DNA of 64,000 nucleotides from Syngnathus acus (lineage: Eukaryota; Chordata; Actinopteri; Syngnathiformes; Syngnathidae), in assembly GCF_901709675.1 (NCBI RefSeq), contig NC_051103.1, positions 6,185,501 through 6,249,500 of the forward strand, in the 5' to 3' direction. The translations under genes were made by a program, and so were the position numbers. The notes under the pieces are model-generated. The model did no database searches, had not been told where the DNA came from, and saw only the letters and a list, made by a program, of their open reading frames with translations. Positions 39,954 through 51,587 of this stretch are shown one piece after another; position 1 is the stretch's first letter, and each line of letters starts with the position of its first letter.

Positions 39954-40133
39954 ACGTCAGCACTGATTTGTAAACAACTTTCGGCCATGACAGTGCACGA
40001 GCCGCATCCACGTTGTTGTGAGATTTAATGTTCGGTCGTTTGCTAATGTCCACCTAAACAACACTAGTAGCTCTTGTAAACTGGACTTTCCCCCTTTTTC
40101 TTTTCTTCATTCAGTCTTCTTTATCCTCTCAGC

Positions 40134-42885
40134 ATGGCACAACCGGCAGAAAAAGGTACGTTTCACATAAACGCATAATTCTGCTTAGTTAGTCGCGTGA
40201 CAATATTTTTCCTGTGTCGTTTAACGGGGACACTTAAATAGCCAACTCAGCATGCTTGCAGTGTCAAAAGTCAGGAATGGGAATTTTAACAAAACCTATT
40301 TGAATGAATGCACACTGAGATAGCAAATAACTTAGTGTAACCATCTTTGCATTATGAAAGCCACTGCAAAAAAAAATAAAAGTCATAATGAGCACTGAGC
40401 TCTAATTAATTGATAAACTGTCATTTTTATAAAACGTTTTTTCCAGGTTATTATCGCTTCGTGGTGCTGCTCTTCAATTGCTTACTGACTTTCGGCTCCT
40501 ACTTCTGTTTTGATATGCCCAGCGTTTTGCAAAACCAGTTTCAAGGGGTATGTAAAGTTGCATCCTAGTTGTTCTGTCAAATTAATCACATGATAACCTC
40601 TCCATCCCCCAAGAACCTGACATGCCCCAATGCAACTGTAATCAATGGGACAATGGACTGTGTGGAGGGCTTGGGGATGACCCCCCAGGAGTACAATCTT
40701 CTCTACGCTATCTATGCATGGACGTAAGTACCCAAAAGCAGGGGGTTCTCAATATTTGATCTGATGCACACAGGGTTAGGTACTTTTTAAAAGATGGTTG
40801 ATGGTGTTTCTCTCATCTTCAGGAATGCAATTGTGGTGATCTTGGCTGGCTTCCTGATTGACAAATTGGGCAACCGATGTAAGACCATTACCATATCACT
40901 CTGTGTTTTTATTATATTTTCAAACCAAAGTTGTGGTAGGAACAAAAACTTACCAAAATCAATAATTTTGTTGACAAATTAACGTTTGTATTGGTTATCT
41001 ATGTAGTCAAGCTGATTACATCCCCAGTTGATCAACTTATAGAGCACTCAGTCACTTTGATATTGATTTTGGCCAGGGACTTCTGCTAAAAGTTTTGTTT
41101 TTGGTTCTCCACAGTTGGAGTGTTTGTTTTCTCCTTCTTGTGCGTTTTGGGCTCCTCCCTGTTCGCTCTGGGCTCCCACTTTAAAGGAACTCCCTACCTG
41201 CTGCCCCTGATGCTCACAGGACGACTCCTCTTCGGGTCTGGCAATGGATCTCTGACCAGTAAGAATCAAAACTGCAATCACTTTGGAATGATATGAAACT
41301 GTTTTGAATTGATAGCGGGGGGGGAAATACTTGATGTATAATTAAAGTGTTCTTCTCCAGTTGTTCAGAACCGCATCACTGCCTTCTGGTTCAAGGGGAA
41401 GGAACTGGCCTTAGCCTTCGGGCTGACCTTGGCCTTCTCGCGCCTGGGCTCAGTCCTCAACTTCTTCCTCACGCAGCGCTTTGAAGAAAGGTTTGGCATG
41501 CAGTGGACCCTCTGGGGTGGTAAGTAACAACAAACTGTGATTATTCCGTAAGCCTGCTGCCATCTTACTGTACTTCTTTAGGTGCACTCTTGTGTGTGCT
41601 GGGCTTTACGTCTGCCATCATCGTGAGCTCGCTGGACAAGGTGGGAATGAGGCAGCTAGGTCTTGATGGGGTCATCCAAGAGGAGTCTCGCAAAGTGGTA
41701 CAAAACCTGACTTTGGTTTCTGTTATACGAATCAATCATATCGATATAATTCCTAATTCCTGTGTTGCTTCTGTAGAGAATTCAGGATGTGAAGCAGCTG
41801 TCCCTAAGGTACTGGCTGCTGGTTCTGACCATCATGTTCTTTTACAACGGAATCTTCCCTTTCATTGCTGATGCCAGGTATTGAGAAAAAGAGGAGAGCA
41901 CGCATTTCCAGGCTTTTGATGAAAAATCTTGACATTGTGATGATCTGTGCAGTAAGTTCATTCAGGATAAGTACGACGACTACACTCAGAAGGAGGCGTC
42001 CTACGTGGCCGGGGCCGTTTACGACAGCTCCCTCGTCCTCTCCGCCTGCGTCGGCATTCTTATCGTAAGTTGAGAGGATGTTTTTATTATATCGGAATCG
42101 ATAGTGAATTGAGAAATTTGTTCCTGTGTCTCTTTTAGGATTACGTGGGTCTGCGGGGCATCTTCGCCGTGTCCTGTGCCGTACTAACGCTGCCCGTGTT
42201 TGGACTGCTGGCGTTCACCTTTGTGGCTCCTCTGGTCTCCACTATCTGGCTGGGAGTCACCTACTCCTTTGCTGCCGTCAGTTTGGCTCTCCCTCCAAGC
42301 CAACGCTTAATATTGCATTCATTTTTCCATTTAATTGGCATTCTGTGCTGTGGTTCAGGCAAGCATGTGGCCATCTATTCCTCTGGTGGTGCCTCAAGCG
42401 ACCATCGGCACAGCCATGGGCATCGCCACCTCCGTCCAGATGATTGGGATCGGGATTTCCAATCTGGTTGTCGGGCAGATTTTGGGCACCGAGTTCAGGT
42501 AGGGAATCCCGCACAGTGCATCGTCGTTGCGGTGCATAATGTTTTGATTTCCTGGCCACTCAGTGACACAAAGATCCCGCTGTGGCGCTGGCAGAGGATG
42601 ATGATCTTCATGTTGGCCAACACCATCGCTTGCATCGTCACCTCGGTGCTGCTCAACATCGTCGATGGCAGACAGGTCTCGCTTCTATTTCCTCGATTTG
42701 AAATGACTTCCTCCCTCTTTGGGACTAAAATGTGTTTGTTTTAGGGCGGGACTCTGAACAAGTTAAGCAAAAGATCGACACAGGCAGAAGCGGAGTCCGA
42801 CACGGAGCCGCTCACCCGTGGAGAAGAAGTGGACGATGAGGACGAGAGGGATGCACGGTCGCCGTCTCGCTCCATCAACTCCTGA
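40134..42885 (+). CDS. mfsd1l: MFSD1-like major facilitator (lysosomal dipeptide transporter family)
   Basis: Twelve-helix major facilitator related to MFSD1, which in mammals exports dipeptides from lysosomes with the partner GLMP. Thirteen exons: 40134-40155, 40447-40547, 40614-40723, 40823-40878, 41115-41258, 41361-41519, 41582-41697, 41777-41877, 41953-42064, 42139-42276, 42359-42498, 42564-42675 and 42745-42885, giving 483 residues. Helix 1 is FVVLLFNCLLTFGSYFCFDM. A luminal loop follows with three N-glycosylation sequons (NLT, NAT, NGT at about residues 42, 47 and 52). Other landmarks are VILAGFLIDKLGNR, FWFKGKELALAFGL, YAGS-type helix 10 (TYSFAAASMWPSIPLVVP) and ending RQGGTLNKLSKR. 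The tail is acidic (SDTEPLTRGEEVDDEDERD). It is divergent enough from human MFSD1 to be a paralogue, hence the tentative symbol. The usual N-terminal dileucine signal is missing. Confidence 0.88.
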
Positions 42886-44166
42886 CTTCTCCATTGTCCT
42901 CAAGTTTGAGCATTTCTCTAAGCTTATTTGATTACTGAGCCGTTTGACTTTATAGTGACTTACTGTCAATGAACACTTCATGATTTTTACAAGAAGCTCA
43001 ATGAAGAGCAGTGCTTTTGTTTTTAAACTCAAAATATATTGCATGATTTTAATAGTTCTGAAGAGTAGATTCAGATCCATACAAAACAATTAATCAAAGC
43101 ACATTGTCTTGAAAATAATACCTCTGACTGTTACAGTTTTATTCCACAGCTATATGGTTGATCTATTTGAATTTTTAAATTTACGGCTAGTGATTTTAAT
43201 ATATTCTTGAAGAAGGGAATTATATCAAGCCATAAAAGATTTTTTTTATTTTATGAAAAAAGGTTTACCAAAAGTGACCACACTTCAAAACTTTACAATG
43301 ACGTATACAGATGTGACTTCAATGTCATGTGCAGGAGATGAATTGATATCGCCGCAGTTGTTTTTACAAACATAACCATTAAAATATGACTTGAAAAATA
43401 AATTAAAAATGATACATTTCTTTTCATGACTCAACTGACGTTTTTCTATGAAGAGGCTTTTTTTTTTTCCGTGTGAACATTTGACACATTATAGTCTATA
43501 GGTGGAGCTGTGACACTAGCAAACAAGCATTTACACCGCCTAAAATGGATTTGTCAAATCTGTATTTATTTATTTGATTCATTTCATTAAATAACTGCTC
43601 CTTTGTTGTTTTAATGTCATCCACAAATCAATCCTTTTGTCATAGCACAGAAAGTGGATTAGTAAAAAAAACAATCACAAGTTGTGTTTTCGGCCAGTAG
43701 TTATTTGGTACAGTTGTTTCTTTTAATCCGACTCAAACTCAGATAGAAAAAAAAAAAAAAAAAATCAATTTTGATGCCTTGTTGTCTCCTGTGAGTGCTC
43801 ATGCATTACATAGAAAAAAAAAACAAGTGACAAAGAGGGACTATATTTAAAAATCAAATTTAACAACCAAAATACAAACTAAATCATTTCCCATGATGCA
43901 CCTGATGATCTCTATCTCCGCACAATGGTTCAGTTACTTTCTTCTACTTGCTGCGTTGCCTCCCATGGTGACATACTTGGAAGAATGTAACCTGCGAGAC
44001 TCTGTTCACTGCGAAGAGAAACACTAAAAATACACCTGCCTTAATCTTCTTACAGGACCTGTGCTGCCTGATGGACCACACACACACACACGCACACACA
44101 CAAAGGCAGATTGATCCTTAAGAGCAACCTAATTCGTCGAATCATCTCGTTCCAGGGTCCGCTCGT
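42886..44166. other. mfsd1-like 3' UTR and intergenic region
   Basis: AT-rich DNA with A tracts. AATAAA at 43397-43402 is a plausible polyadenylation signal about 510 bp after the stop codon. A CA repeat lies at about 44079-44102. An acceptor-like AG at 44155-44156 precedes the first recognised ablim exon, so upstream untranslated exons are possible. Confidence 0.5.
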
Positions 44167-44470
44167 ATGGTTTCTCTGCTGGAGGGGCTGTGCGGCCCGG
44201 ACTGTTTGGACGAGATGAACATGTCGAGCCGCCTCAGCCTCAACAGCCTGGGTCGCATCTGCGGAATCGGACCCAACAACGACACGGTGGTGCTGGACCG
44301 GGTCAAGCGGAAGAACTCGGTCAGGCGCATGTCCATCATCGAGGACGGGCAGATCGCCGAGGTGCTCTACTTGATCCCCAAGCAGTGCATGATGGAGCAG
44401 CTGCCGTTCCTCAATCCCAATGACTACGTCCTGTGCGAGAAGTTGGCGGGCATACCTGCTGATGTGTCAG
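44167..44470 (+). CDS. ablim1: alternative N-terminal exon of ablim1, long isoform
   Basis: This exon encodes [13 protein letters not shown] to GIPADVS and ends in phase 1 at a gtaccc donor, which joins cleanly to the LIM1 exon at 46739. It contains a basic Ser cluster ([16 protein letters not shown]), a possible basophilic-kinase site, then [11 protein letters not shown]. That stretch faintly recalls THLLYLCPKD in the long N-terminus of human ABLIM1. No known domain is present. GC content and codon use look coding, with a strong third-position G/C bias. Its status as first or second exon is open because an AG acceptor-like site precedes it. Confidence 0.75.
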
Positions 44471-47400
44471 GTACCCACACACACACACGCCACGTTTTTC
44501 CCCCCATAATCTGAAAAAGTTTCTTTTTAGGGACATTTTTAAATCCTCTTTTAGTCCCTCTGGTCACCAAATATGTCCAAAAAGGTGAAATCATCATATG
44601 CAATGTTTCTTTGTTGTTTGATTGCAAACTACGAGACTTAATTGGTGAAATGAATTGGCTGATTAATTTAAAAATATATATCCTCCTCAAAAAAAAAAGC
44701 CAAGGAACCACTGTATCTATTTCCGTGCGTACGTTCGTGCAGACTAAAGGAAAAAACACACATACTTTCCATCGAGCGGATGATGTCATGGCTCAGAAGC
44801 ACATTTACTCCCTTAGCTTTCATTTAGAACACACACACACACATGTTCCCCCTGCACACACATTTTGTCACATGCACGCTCGGCCTGCTGGGACCGCCCC
44901 TCTCCCATTGTGAAGCAATAGTCCAGCTTGTTCCCGTTCTCGCTCCGATTCACTGCAGTCAAGAATTCTCGCCGAAAGACGCGCAGTCACCGCCATGAAA
45001 GAGAAAGGTAGTGTGTGTACATGTGTATGCATCTTTAAAGTTATTTTTTTCCCCAGGGAAATTATGATCAGCTCAAAAGTTCATAGCATATTTTTATTAT
45101 TCCTACTTGTAGCATGTTGATTTGATATGACAATTTGAAATGATGACTTTGGAAAGTGTTTGAAAGGATTTGCTGTTGTATTTATGTATGACACGCGACT
45201 CCTTTGAGTTCATCTTTATAGCCGCAAAGTTTCCAAAAAAGTTTCAAGAAACCCAGACTTGCAACGTTTACGGAAGGAAAGAAACTGGAGGGAAAAGACA
45301 TTTCTTATTTTCAGCTCCGATGCGCATCACCCTTGACCTCAGTGCGTCTTTCCAGAAATGTTTAAACTGACAGAAGGAGAAAATAGTCGGGAAGCAAAAT
45401 GAAGGGATCCAAACTTTGTTGTTGCCAAGTGTGGAAAAGAGAAAGCTCAGCTGGTGCAGTTAAACATAGAGCAGCATGTGGATTGTGCATGACCATTGAA
45501 GAAAGAAAAGGCTCCTTTCACATACCTACTATTATTTTATTTTTCTTACACAAGTGCTCTTTTGTGACTTATCTGCTTCGTCAGGGCGAGACGTTTTTCA
45601 CTTGCAATCATAAGTGGGAAAGAAGTTCTCTCCTGAGACATTCCACAAGAATCTCATGAGCTGCCTCTCAGCTTACCTCACAATTACAAGGTCATCGTTT
45701 TGCTCAAATGTGACTCATGGCCAAATCAAATCCCCTCCCAAGTTTTCTGTAAAAGAATACAACATTGTTTAACGCTTCCTGTCTGCGACGTAAAGATAAA
45801 TCGCGATACCTTAAATAGATTCTCGGCCGCACGATTAGGTGAGCGTCTCGGGTTTCTCGCCATTTGCTGTCTTTCTAAATCTACCGTTTGCTAATACCTG
45901 ACAGCAGATCAGCTTCACGGGCAGAACTTAAGAACTGCGCGGTGTCGTTCGGATTGCCTCATCGATTCCACGCATTTACGCATTTTATTATATACAGCGG
46001 TGATTGTGCGCCCTCTAGTGGTGTGTGAAAGTATCACTTAAATTGATTTGACAGAGTGATTATTTTTATTTAATCATATTTTTGCACATGTAATAAAAAA
46101 AAAAAGTCAAATGAAGGAAAATGTTTGCTATGTTGCCAAAGATTAGCATGATTTTTCAACGTGCTAGCACACGATGTTGAAAAGATGACCAGTCCGGGCC
46201 CCTCTCTGAGTATAGCTTAATCAGTTAACGTCATCCTTTGGAAAGCATGTTCTTGTAATCTTGTTTGTTGCTGCATACATGCCTGTAACCATGGCAACAA
46301 ATCTCTTCTATAGCAAGGCCGCATACCGATGTCTCAATTTTATTAGCTTTCACGAGGCGGAGGTACGCAGTCGCGTTAGTTTTTAAGTTCAGCTGAGATA
46401 CCAAAAGAAAAAAAGCCATCCGCATGCAGAGTGGGAGAAGCAAAGCTGTCAATGTGTCACATTTGTTCCTCTGCCAATCACAAGCGGGACCTTTTGCAGT
46501 GGCCTGTGATTAGATTGTGCAGGCATCCTCGCTTTCTGGCTGCCAGTGAGTGTAGATAGAAGAAGAAGAATGCTGCCCCAAGCGCATGCTGCCATGTGAC
46601 ATAACTCGTTTGCGAGCCGCCAAGTCTCTGAGGGGAAAACACATTTTTTGTATTTTAATGATTAATATTTTTTTTCATACAAGCTGTATCTGTTTACCGT
46701 CAAGTCATGCCGATGACCTTGTGTTCTCCCCCTCGCAGTGCTTCACACTCACTCTCCCGCACCCAAGCGGGTCATCAGATGCGTCAAATGCAGGGAGGTC
46801 TGCAAAGGGGAGGTGCTTCGAGTCCAGTCCAGTCACTTCCACATCAAATGTTTCACCTGCAAAGGTCGGTGTACCGTTCCGATGACACCCGCAAAGCAAT
46901 GTGAGCAGGTGGAAATACTGTAATGCTGCCAAAGCTGTTCTATTGGCCTTTCACAAGGATACATTTAATAAAATAAAAAGTTGATTACACAGTTCCAAAT
47001 TGCCGCTTTAATTATTCAAGCTCGATTCATTGCAGAATATTCCCTTTTCAATGGGCTCTCGTGGTTGCCAGACAACCACGTACCGGAGTAACGGCTTCAT
47101 GTTTACCCAGCAGGCCTTTGTCTTCACCTAATTGAGCCTGACAGGCTTCTCACGTTGTTTTCTTGTGCTGAGTTTACATCAAAAGTGCAGTATCAATTAA
47201 TAAACAGATAAAAATAGTAGGAATTCAAAATTTCAGATTCAAACCCAGATGGTGTAGCTATATTTTTTTGGAAGCTATCAAATGACACAACACTGTTTTA
47301 TCAGTAATCCCTAAACCTTTGACTAGTTAAAATGTAATAAATTGACTGAACGAGAGGACAGATGCTTGTTTTCATTGTGTCCAACAATGTTCTTGTATGA

Positions 47401-50400
47401 CCGAGTCCCAAGACAGAAATAGACAGCCCTTGGCCTTCGAGTGCATTCTGTCGAGGTGCAACTGTTACGGGCTCAGATGGAGTCAAATACTTTAGATTTT
47501 TATTTTTTTTCATTTGTCTTCCAGCTGTCCAAATCATTTTTAAACAGGAAAAATATTTGGTGTGCAGGGATTTTTTTTTGTTACTCATTGTGCAATGTTT
47601 TTCTTCTCCCGGTGTGTTTGTGTAGTTTGTGGCTGCGACTTGACCAGGTCGGGCTTCTTCATAAAGAACGGCGACTGCCTCTGTCCGCTGGACTACCAGA
47701 GGCTTCATGGCACGGTCTGCAACAGCTGCGGGGGATTTGTGGAGGGAGACGTGGTCGCCGTTTTGGGCAAGACTTATCACCCGACCTGCTTTGTGTGCAC
47801 CATTTGCAAGTAATATTAAAACATTTCTGTTGTGCTCCTAGTTTATAAAGGTGAATTTGTGATGACTGAACTGCAAATCAACTGTCCCAAAATGTTTGTT
47901 ATTCCTCAGGCAACCTTTTCCCGCGGGTGATTGCGTCACCTTCAGTGGGAAAGAGTGCATCTGTCAGCGGTGTGTTAACCCGTTGACCCCTCCGCCAACT
48001 GGTATCAGATACTCCGACAGTAGGTGCATCTTTGTGTCATTTTCAGGGGAACAATGTGTCTTAAAGGCTTTTATTTTTCCTATTTCGATACATGTACACT
48101 TTTCGGTTTTTCTTTTGGGAGCGCGTCAAGCGACTCGGTGACCTGAGCTTGACTTGACCTCACTTGGAACTGTGCAGCGATCGAGCCAAGTCTCGGGATT
48201 AGAAAGACAATTGTGCTCAACACAAAGGGATGAGACAGGCTGGTGTTTACTTTTTGCACTTATAATGCGCTCAGGTCGCTACTTTGTCCGGAACGGCATC
48301 CTTTGGAACATTTACTTGAACACAACATGTCGAGGACATCTGCTAGCTAGCTGAATTGAAAGCATTTTGCTAATGCTTGGGCCATGTTCGTATTAGCAAA
48401 CATAATGTTGTGTTTGGATCCTCGTAGACTGCAACGGCTGCGGACGCGATATCAAGAACGGGCAGGCTTTACTCGCTCTGGGCAGCCAGTGGCACCTCGG
48501 CTGCTTCAAGTGCAACATCTGCACAAAATTGCTGAGTGGAGAATACATCAGCAAGTAAATAACAAAACGGATTATTGCATATTTTACATTGGATAAATCT
48601 TATGGCATTCTACTGTGTCATGTTCACCTCGCAGGGATGGCGTTCCATATTGTGAGAGGGACTACCAGCTTCAATTTGGGGTGCAGTGTGACGCATGTCA
48701 GAAGTTTATAACGGGGAAAGTCCTTGAGGTACCGTCGTTTACATTCATTCCATTTTTTTTTATGTTTGTTTCCTAAGCTATTTTTTTTATCATAGCATAT
48801 AAGCTATGTCCACTTTGTTTAACTGCGTCATGATCGTTTCCGATTTTCAAAAGGCGGGGGACAAACATTATCACCCGGAATGCGCGAGATGCAGCCGATG
48901 TGACAAAATGTTCACCGAGGGCGAAGAAATGTATTTGCAAGGTTAGTGTGAACGCAGGATTATGCGTCAATTGTTAAGTGATGAAACGTCCTCCGTTTAC
49001 TAGGCTCAGCAGTGTGGCACCCGGACTGCAGAGAGAGGAGCAGGAACCATCACAGCAACAGGGTAAAAATTCAACACTTAAAATGAGGGATGAAATGCAA
49101 GTCTTAGCCAATGGGATCTACTTCTCCTCAGGTCCGACGAAGCAAAACACCTTGTCTTGATTTCTTTTACCCTCCGAGTGAACTGAAGGTTAATCTGATG
49201 AGCGGCCTTTGCAGTTTGATCTGTTTTTTTGTGTTATGTCGTAGTTTGAGATTCAGCAGCTGCCATCTTGCGTCACAACACATGCCTCCTTAACTCTTTG
49301 CTCACTTTTGTCTGTGTTTGATATCATTGTCATATTTTGACACAACCATTGTAACCTTTATGCACATTATAGTCTTTTGGCATGTGCAATAAGAAAATAG
49401 AAGAAAGAAAAATTCAAATGCGTCTTTCTCTCCCTCAGTCGACTCTGACTTCGTCCGAAAGCTCCTGCTCCAGACCCGGCTCGTGTACCCCTGGAAGCCC
49501 CGGTCGCTCCATTTGTGTAAGTCACGGAAATGTTGTTCGTCCCCTGTCCGACATTGACAAGCGTGCAAACTGTCTCAAGCCGTAATGTTCCAACCCTTCT
49601 CCTATTGCCGCCACCTCCCACTCCCACTGTCCCCCACCCAGGCCAAAGTAGATGATGAGATCATTGATTACCGAGACTTAGCAGCAATTCCCAGAGTCAA
49701 GGCTATTTATGACATAGAGCATCCCGATATGATGTCCTATAAGAGTGACGACCTCACCTCAGCTGCTTTGGACGGCACACGGGACAGAAAAAGCTCTGCC
49801 GAGGTAACGTCATTCAGCGGATGCCAAAATGTGCCATATTTAACCTTCATCTCTTTTTAGTTTTTAAAACCACAAAAAATAAGCGGTGCGTCCAAGTTGA
49901 GTCTTGCTGGCTAATTCTGTGCATCTTTTTTTTTTTTTAGTCTCCAGCAAATGCATCCGAGACCACCGAGGTAAATATAGTCAGCGTTCAATCAGTATAA
50001 CATCAACAATCATCCATTTGTATCCTTTTTTTTTTCTTTCAAGGAAGGTTACGAGCTGAGGAAATGCATTCCCAAATCGGCGAGCCACGGATCATTCGGC
50101 GTTCGGTCGTACAGTCGTCACAGCTACACGCCGACGCGATCGCCTCAACACTTCCACCGGCCCGGTAAGACTCTCGAGATTTTTTTATTCCAACTCAATA
50201 GCGCCCCCTCTCCCTCTTGCTTCTACACCTGGCCGCCTTTCCACGTTTTCATCCTCCACTCCCTTCCTTCCTCTGGAATAACAAATAGGCTCATTATTTT
50301 CTGCCAACGACACCTTGGCAACTTCCTGTCACCTCTTAGCTCCTGACAGCGCAGGTAAGATCACAACAACCTCTGCTACTGCGCACTACCCTTATTTTGA

Positions 50401-51587
50401 AAAATGTGATGGATGATGGCACGTGTTGTCAAACATTTGTTAATGCCACTTTTGTCCCGTTACAGATCAAGGTTTCAACATGTACAGAAAACCTCCAATT
50501 TTCAAGCAGCAAGGTACTTTGAAGTGTTTGTTTCATAAAACAACAAGGTTGCCATGGCGGCAACATGTACACATACAGCATGGCGGCAGAAATTGACAAA
50601 ATAATTGTGAAGAGACTGAGAGAATCTGCTATTTGACATTGACATAGATCCAAACTCCACCCAAACGTCCTCTTTGCCTGGATACAGTTGCAACGGCCTC
50701 AGTCCAGTAGGTCACTTTATTCTTATTTTTATTCAGGCTGCCATTACGGACCCCCATTTTGAGAAATTATACATCATTTTTGTTTATTTTTTCCTACTCA
50801 GCCACAATCTACTGAATTCCTCCGAAGCAGCGGCGACACATTAAGAGGTATTTTTCTTTTTTTCTTGAAACTCTCATCACTGTTCTTGTTTTGTGTCAAT
50901 CATTCTAAAGCAAGTACTTTCCTTTTCAGATTTCAAGGTACGTGAGAGGACTTAAATCCGTAACACTTCTTCTTCTCCCCAATCAAGCCTCCACGTAACA
51001 TAATGGCGTCTTGATTAACCTCACAATCTAAAACCGCACACGATTAGTTAAATTTGCCTTTTAGGCTTAACGGTGACTAACCTCATTGCGGCAAGTGTTT
51101 GCTTGTGTCTGTAGCTCCCCCATGACTGCCTGCATCCATTTGCACGAATGGACAGAGGAGTGTCAATGCCTAATTTGCTGGAGCCAAAAGCAAGTATTGG
51201 CGCTTCCTTCCAAGTTGTTGTTACTCTTTGCTAACTAAAACTAACCAAGCATGTATTTTTTTGCCCATACTTTGACCATTGAAAACATATCCTGTATTTT
51301 GTCCTGCTTTGTTGTGTCAAGGTCTACCCGTATGAAATGCTCACGGTTGCCAACAGGGGGCGTGCGAAACTTCCCAGAGAGGTTGACAGAACAAGATTAG
51401 AGGTAAGGTAACGGCATCAGTTTTGCTCCGACCGGTGGAATTTGAAAATTGCTTTTGCATTCTTTTATTTCAGCGTCATCTGTCCACAGAGTCCTTCTTT
51501 GAAATCTTTGGCATGACCATAAGAGAATTTGACAAACTGCCGCTTTGGAAACGAAACGACATGAAGAAACAGGCCAATCTCTTTTAA
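44167..51587 (+). CDS. ablim1: actin-binding LIM protein (abLIM1 type), long form
   Basis: Actin scaffold with four LIM zinc fingers and a villin headpiece. Twenty exons: 44167-44470, 46739-46864, 47626-47809, 47910-48019, 48428-48554, 48635-48728, 48854-48941, 49004-49062, 49439-49516, 49642-49803, 49941-49970, 50044-50164, 50289-50354, 50466-50513, 50648-50706, 50802-50847, 50940-50947, 51115-51189, 51322-51402 and 51474-51587, giving 659 residues. A 101-residue N-terminal extension precedes four LIM domains that begin at [44 protein letters not shown] and [17 protein letters not shown] disordered Ser/Pro linker contains [43 protein letters not shown] and [15 protein letters not shown]. The headpiece ends [16 protein letters not shown]. 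The linker motifs match ABLIM1 better than ABLIM2 or ABLIM3. The exon at 51115-51189 uses a GC donor. A polyadenylation hexamer is at 51963-51968. Confidence 0.95.
44995..45007 (+). CDS. ablim1: alternative short first coding exon of ablim1
   Basis: Only ATG AAA GAG AAA G, in a strong start context (gccgccatga-like), followed by a gtagtg donor. It ends in phase 1, exactly as the long exon does, and would splice to the LIM1 exon at 46739. The product would begin [14 protein letters not shown] and have about 562 residues. This indicates a second promoter just upstream. Confidence 0.6.
46005..46024 (-). promoter_or_regulatory. CTCF-like motif in an ablim1 intron
   Basis: Read on the minus strand it gives CCACTAGAGGGCGCAC, very close to the CTCF core. 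It lies between the two alternative first exons and the shared LIM1 exon. It is a motif match only. Confidence 0.4.
50940..50947 (+). CDS. ablim1: 8-nt microexon of ablim1
   Basis: The eight bases ATTTCAAG are flanked by ttttcag and gtacgtg. With the phase-1 exon ending at 50847 they give Asp-Phe-Lys and return the frame to phase 0 for the exon at 51115. Skipping it would shift the frame of the villin headpiece, so either it is constitutive or the preceding 46-nt exon is skipped together with it (54 nt in total, in frame). Confidence 0.65.

Noticed and set aside
51343-51362. CTCF-like match ccaacagggggcgtgcg
   Set aside because: It lies in the coding exon of the villin headpiece, where the codons for Ala-Asn-Arg-Gly-Arg explain the sequence.
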